A stretch of DNA of 64,000 nt, from assembly GCA_958431815.1 (NCBI GenBank), contig CAUASB010000006.1, positions 59,432-123,431 of the forward strand. The letters are read 5' to 3'. Source of the DNA: an uncultured Eggerthella sp. (GTDB taxonomy: Bacteria; Actinomycetota; Coriobacteriia; Coriobacteriales; Eggerthellaceae). Position numbers and translations under genes: made by a program. Every line of letters starts with the position of its first letter. Position 1 is the first letter of the stretch. The notes under the pieces were generated by a model, which was given only the letters and a program-made list of their open reading frames with translations, was not told the origin of the DNA and ran no database searches. Positions 61,587 to 64,000 of this stretch are shown piece after piece.

Positions 61587-61746
61587 TTAAAACCCTCCTC
61601 TGTATTGCCAAGGAAGCTCAACTTGTTTGGTTGCTTCCTTGAATTACCATGTGCTTTCGTTTCCGAAGCCGATACGTATATTCGCCCAGAAGGTAGAAAG
61701 GGTCTAATTGCTGCGTAATGTTTTCCGATAGCAAAGCGCAATAATA

Positions 61747-61792
61747 TATAACGTGTTCTATTAATTAGCTATAAACGATAGAACGCGTTCTA
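61747..61792. promoter_or_regulatory. Shared palindromic operator, site 2 (tandem)
   Basis: Perfect TAGAACGCGTTCTA (61779-61792) and a 12/14 match TATAACGTGTTCTA (61747-61760), 32 bases apart, about three helical turns. They lie about 160-200 bases upstream of the SDR start; the second overlaps AT-rich promoter-like sequence (TATATATTAT). Confidence 0.55.
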
Positions 61793-62009
61793 ATTCTTGT
61801 TCAAATTTGAGGGGAAAAGGGCGTTATTGATAGAGCCAAGGCAAATGATCCATTCGGATTGAAAAGAATTGAACCTTGTCCGAATCTTACAAACAGGCAA
61901 CAAGGCATTCTGATGCTTTATCGAATAGCGCATTTCCATTTGCGCATAGCTATTGATAATGGTTTCACGTCAATTCAAGAAAAGCTCAATATAAAAAGAA
62001 GCGACTTTG

Positions 62010-62046
62010 GAGAGAGGCTTAGGGTTCAAAGCCACTCCTTTTTTTT
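62010..62046 (+). terminator. Plus-strand intrinsic terminator (possible small RNA 3' end)
   Basis: GGAG...GGCTT-loop-AAGCC...CTCC with a run of seven T. No plus-strand gene ends here, so it could end an unannotated small RNA that starts somewhere after 61790; no clear promoter was found. Confidence 0.4.
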
Positions 62047-62330
62047 CAATCAAAAACGCCCAAAAGGCCGCCTTTAGCCAATTTAAACTTGGTAACTTAT
62101 CGATTCCGAGTACCTAAGCATCCTGAGCCCCATCTATTCCCTAGTGAAAACTCTCCCAACATGCACCTTCTCGGCAAAAAACAGGGCATGGCCTCTCAAC
62201 GCAAAACTCTTTGAGGCAAACCCAATTTTAAGAAAGCTTACTCAACAGCTCAACAAAACAAGGGCAAAATGCGCGAGTCGGATCAAAGCCCATCCTCGTT
62301 ATCTCCCCAACCTCAATTCGACCCATAAAC

Positions 62331-62371
62331 AAAAAGCCGCCCCATAGCCAAAATACAGCTACGGGACGGCT
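62331..62371 (-). terminator. Intrinsic terminator of the second LysR gene
   Basis: Minus-strand AGCCGTCCCGTAGC and GCTATGGGGCGGCT arms (wobble pairs) followed by TTTTTG. Confidence 0.85.
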
Positions 62372-62399
62372 AGCAAGCACCTTATATATAGGTAAAGAT

Positions 62400-63335
62400 T
62401 TAGCTTTCCTTGTTGTTCATGTAGTACTCCTCCAGCGGGACTACGCCAGCAGGAAACTTGATGTGCTTCTGAGTAAACTTGATAAACTCCTCCACCAAAT
62501 GCGAGTGGAATGACTTCTTGTTATAGCCCAGGTAAATAATATGGAATGGCTCTTGAAGCTCCTCGATAGGAATAGTAACCAGATTCTCGAGCGAAAGGTC
62601 ATCGAGCGTCTCAAGGATTACAGCAACAACATTGCGATCAGAAGAAACAAGCGTAGCGGCGCTGATCTCGTCATTGAAGCCCTGCTTCACATCAAGGCCG
62701 TAACGCTCAAAAAAACCTTCGAAGATAGTATGCGCATACGACTGAGAACGATACGAAGTAAGCGTAATGCCCTTCAGGTCATTGAGAGAAACCATATCTC
62801 TACTTGCCAATTCATGCTGGGAATTAACGGCAAGAACGACATTCTGCGAGAACTGAGGGACAAACTCGATATCATCGAACCCGCTCATTTTTCCGCAGAA
62901 CACAACATCAAACTTGCCGTCGGCCAAGCCCTTAAGGCACTCAGATGTCGTTCCCTGATAGATATCGAAAACAACATCGTCGCCAAAGGCCCCCTTAAAG
63001 GTGCTAAGAAGCTTAGGGAGGTAATTGCGTTGGATACTAATGACAGTACCGATACGGATTCGACCGCTAAGACCAGAATTGTAGGCTTTCATGATCTCAA
63101 CAGCTTTATCGATTTCATCGAGGGCAAGACAAATATGCTTATTGAACTCTTCACCGTATTCAGTAAGGCGAACATTTCGGCCAACACGCTCGAAGAAGGG
63201 GACACCAATCTCCTTCTCAAGGTTCTTGATCGAATTGGAAAGAGATGGCTGAGTGATATAGAGTGCTTCAGCAGCCTTGCCATAGTGCTCAAACTTAGCA
63301 AGCGTTCTAAAGTAATACAGCTGCGCTAGATTCAT
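62400..63335 (-). CDS. LysR-family transcriptional regulator
   Basis: A 311-residue regulator closely similar in layout to the LysR protein at 54360-55280 (both start MNL.QL.YF..LA and share the NVRLT.(Y/F)G.EFN stretch), which suggests duplication. Winged helix-turn-helix at 1-60 (HYGKAAEALYITQPSLSNSIKNLEKEIGVPFFE), then the effector domain. It lies upstream of the SDR operon, in the same direction, behind its own terminator and the long control region. It is the best candidate regulator for the SDR-ADH-CoA-transferase genes. Effector unknown. Confidence 0.9.
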   Translation of the reverse strand: MNLAQLYYFRTLAKFEHYGKAAEALYITQPSLSNSIKNLEKEIGVPFFERVGRNVRLTEYGEEFNKHICLALDEIDKAVEIMKAYNSGLSGRIRIGTVISIQRNYLPKLLSTFKGAFGDDVVFDIYQGTTSECLKGLADGKFDVVFCGKMSGFDDIEFVPQFSQNVVLAVNSQHELASRDMVSLNDLKGITLTSYRSQSYAHTIFEGFFERYGLDVKQGFNDEISAATLVSSDRNVVAVILETLDDLSLENLVTIPIEELQEPFHIIYLGYNKKSFHSHLVEEFIKFTQKHIKFPAGVVPLEEYYMNNKES

Positions 63336-63944
63336 AAAACCCCTCTCCCATTTCGTTTCTTAAGCAAAAACCCAAGAAAACAAGAAACGCATCCGATAAT
63401 GTGTTATATAAATTCAGTGTTTCATTGCCTATATACTATCAAATTTTAATAGTTATCTTGAATGAATCGCTTATTTGGCAGTGAAAAAATTTATTAGTGA
63501 TATCTATAGACCCAGTACAAACAGAGAAAATGAAGTAATGAATACCGCATGAGGCTATCGTTTCATTTCTGCATACTATGGGAAATTGGACATATAGGTT
63601 AAAGGAATATATAAACCCAGATCAAAAAGAGTAAGAAGATCCACAGAAAAAGAAAGTTACAAAAAGAAAAACACTTGGATTACTGCTAGCCAGAATACGA
63701 TGCATCTCGTATCTCGCCGCGAACAAGGCTAATCCCCCCCCCCAAATAAACATAGGCTATAGAATGATACTGAAGTTGCAGACCGATACTGGCAGATGGG
63801 ACAGGAAAACCGACACCGTAAGCTGAAGGACACGCCGCCTAGTGGTTCCACAGGACTCAGCGCCCCATCACGACCGCTCCCCCACGGGCGCACCGTCCCC
63901 GCGCCCCGGACCCATAAGGGGACAGGGCGAGAGCGGGACGGCAA
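63336..63944. other. AT-rich then GC-rich gene-free right end
   Basis: 63336-63720 is strongly AT-rich for this genome and contains no supported gene; the LysR promoter should be at its left end. A C10 run is at 63734-63743. From 63780 the sequence becomes GC-rich with imperfect hairpins (CCGTCCC/GGGACGG). I recognise no gene or RNA. Confidence 0.5.
63734..63743. repeat. Homopolymer of ten C
   Basis: Ten consecutive C in an intergenic AT-rich context. Runs of this length slip in replication and can also be sequencing-error sites. Confidence 0.9.
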
Positions 63945-63976
63945 GAAAAAAGGAGGGCCTCCGAAGGGGCCCTCCT
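63945..63976 (-). terminator. Intrinsic terminator of a minus-strand gene beyond the window
   Basis: Minus-strand AGGAGGGCC and GGCCCTCCT arms with an 8-base loop followed by TTTTTT. No stop codon of the gene is inside the window. Confidence 0.8.
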
Positions 63977-64000
63977 GAAACGGGCAACGCCCTGCATGAG

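Larger units (their letters stand above)
61587..62330. other. AT-rich regulatory intergenic region
   Basis: About 750 bases between the SDR operon and the second LysR gene. It contains the palindromic operators (61747-61792) and a plus-strand terminator-like hairpin (62010-62046). Short frames here lack ribosome binding sites and recognisable sequence. No protein gene is supported. Confidence 0.55.

Noticed and set aside
59265..61718. Very long open frame on the plus strand opposite the CoA-transferase, ADH and SDR genes
   Set aside because: It is a stop-free antisense shadow caused by the codon bias of the minus-strand genes; the translation has no recognisable domain and spans three well-supported genes and their gaps.
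61859..62347. Two short plus-strand frames (72 and 67 codons) in the SDR-LysR gap
   Set aside because: No ribosome binding sites, no recognisable sequence, and the first runs through an intrinsic terminator.
63780..63944. GC-rich structured stretch at the right end as tmRNA or SRP RNA
   Set aside because: None of the conserved blocks of those RNAs was found; only imperfect hairpins are visible.

Overview
The window looks like chromosomal DNA of an anaerobic, high-GC actinobacterium of the Coriobacteriia (probably Eggerthellales/Eggerthellaceae). Supporting signs are a complete division and cell-wall (dcw) cluster without ftsA but with sepF, yggT and divIVA; a meso-diaminopimelate-type MurE; a rubredoxin-containing flavoprotein; and a catabolic block of CaiB/BaiF CoA-transferases, an acyl-CoA dehydrogenase and LysR regulators. 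Genus is not assigned. No rRNA, tRNA, prophage, transposase gene or CRISPR array was recognised.

Layout. 1-16.5 kb is housekeeping: a TetR-type fragment, a flavin reductase-rubredoxin, ribosomal protein L31 with a long Ala/Glu tail, methionyl-tRNA synthetase, SppA, Rho, a transaldolase-like aldolase, endonuclease IV, RecN, the CCA enzyme, and a thiamine block (thiN, a TPP riboswitch, thiC, thiD) followed by RNase P RNA. 16.5-20.1 kb is a TetR regulator diverging from a YhgE-like membrane protein and a heptad-repeat lipoprotein, probably a de-repressible two-gene envelope system. 20.6-41 kb is the dcw cluster, transcribed leftward from mraZ to divIVA: mraZ, rsmH, ftsL-like, ftsI, murE, murF, mraY, murD, ftsW, murG, murC, murB, ftsQ, ftsZ, pgeF, yggS, sepF, yggT, divIVA. 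Its promoter region carries arrays of 10-bp-phased G-rich MraZ-box-like repeats. 41.4-52.4 kb holds xerD, pyrG, murJ, nadK, map, an unusual solute-binding/5'-nucleotidase-C fusion lipoprotein, a CapA-like protein and a short-chain dehydrogenase.

52.5-63.3 kb is the accessory part: an FUSC-type membrane protein, a LysR regulator, an acyl-CoA dehydrogenase, two adjacent family III CoA-transferases, a zinc alcohol dehydrogenase, a short-chain dehydrogenase and a second LysR regulator. Two promoter regions here share the palindrome AGAACGCGTTCT. The genes make sense together as an oxidation, CoA-transfer and acyl-CoA oxidation/reduction pathway for an unknown carboxylic substrate, and this is the best candidate for an undescribed system. 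The final 660 bases are AT-rich, with a C10 tract and the terminator of a gene beyond the right edge.

Non-coding structure worth attention: a pair of three-hairpin repeats with one invariant and two co-varying hairpins (near 9.4 and 20.4 kb), a REP-like inverted repeat between thiC and thiD, and many clear intrinsic terminators that define transcription units.
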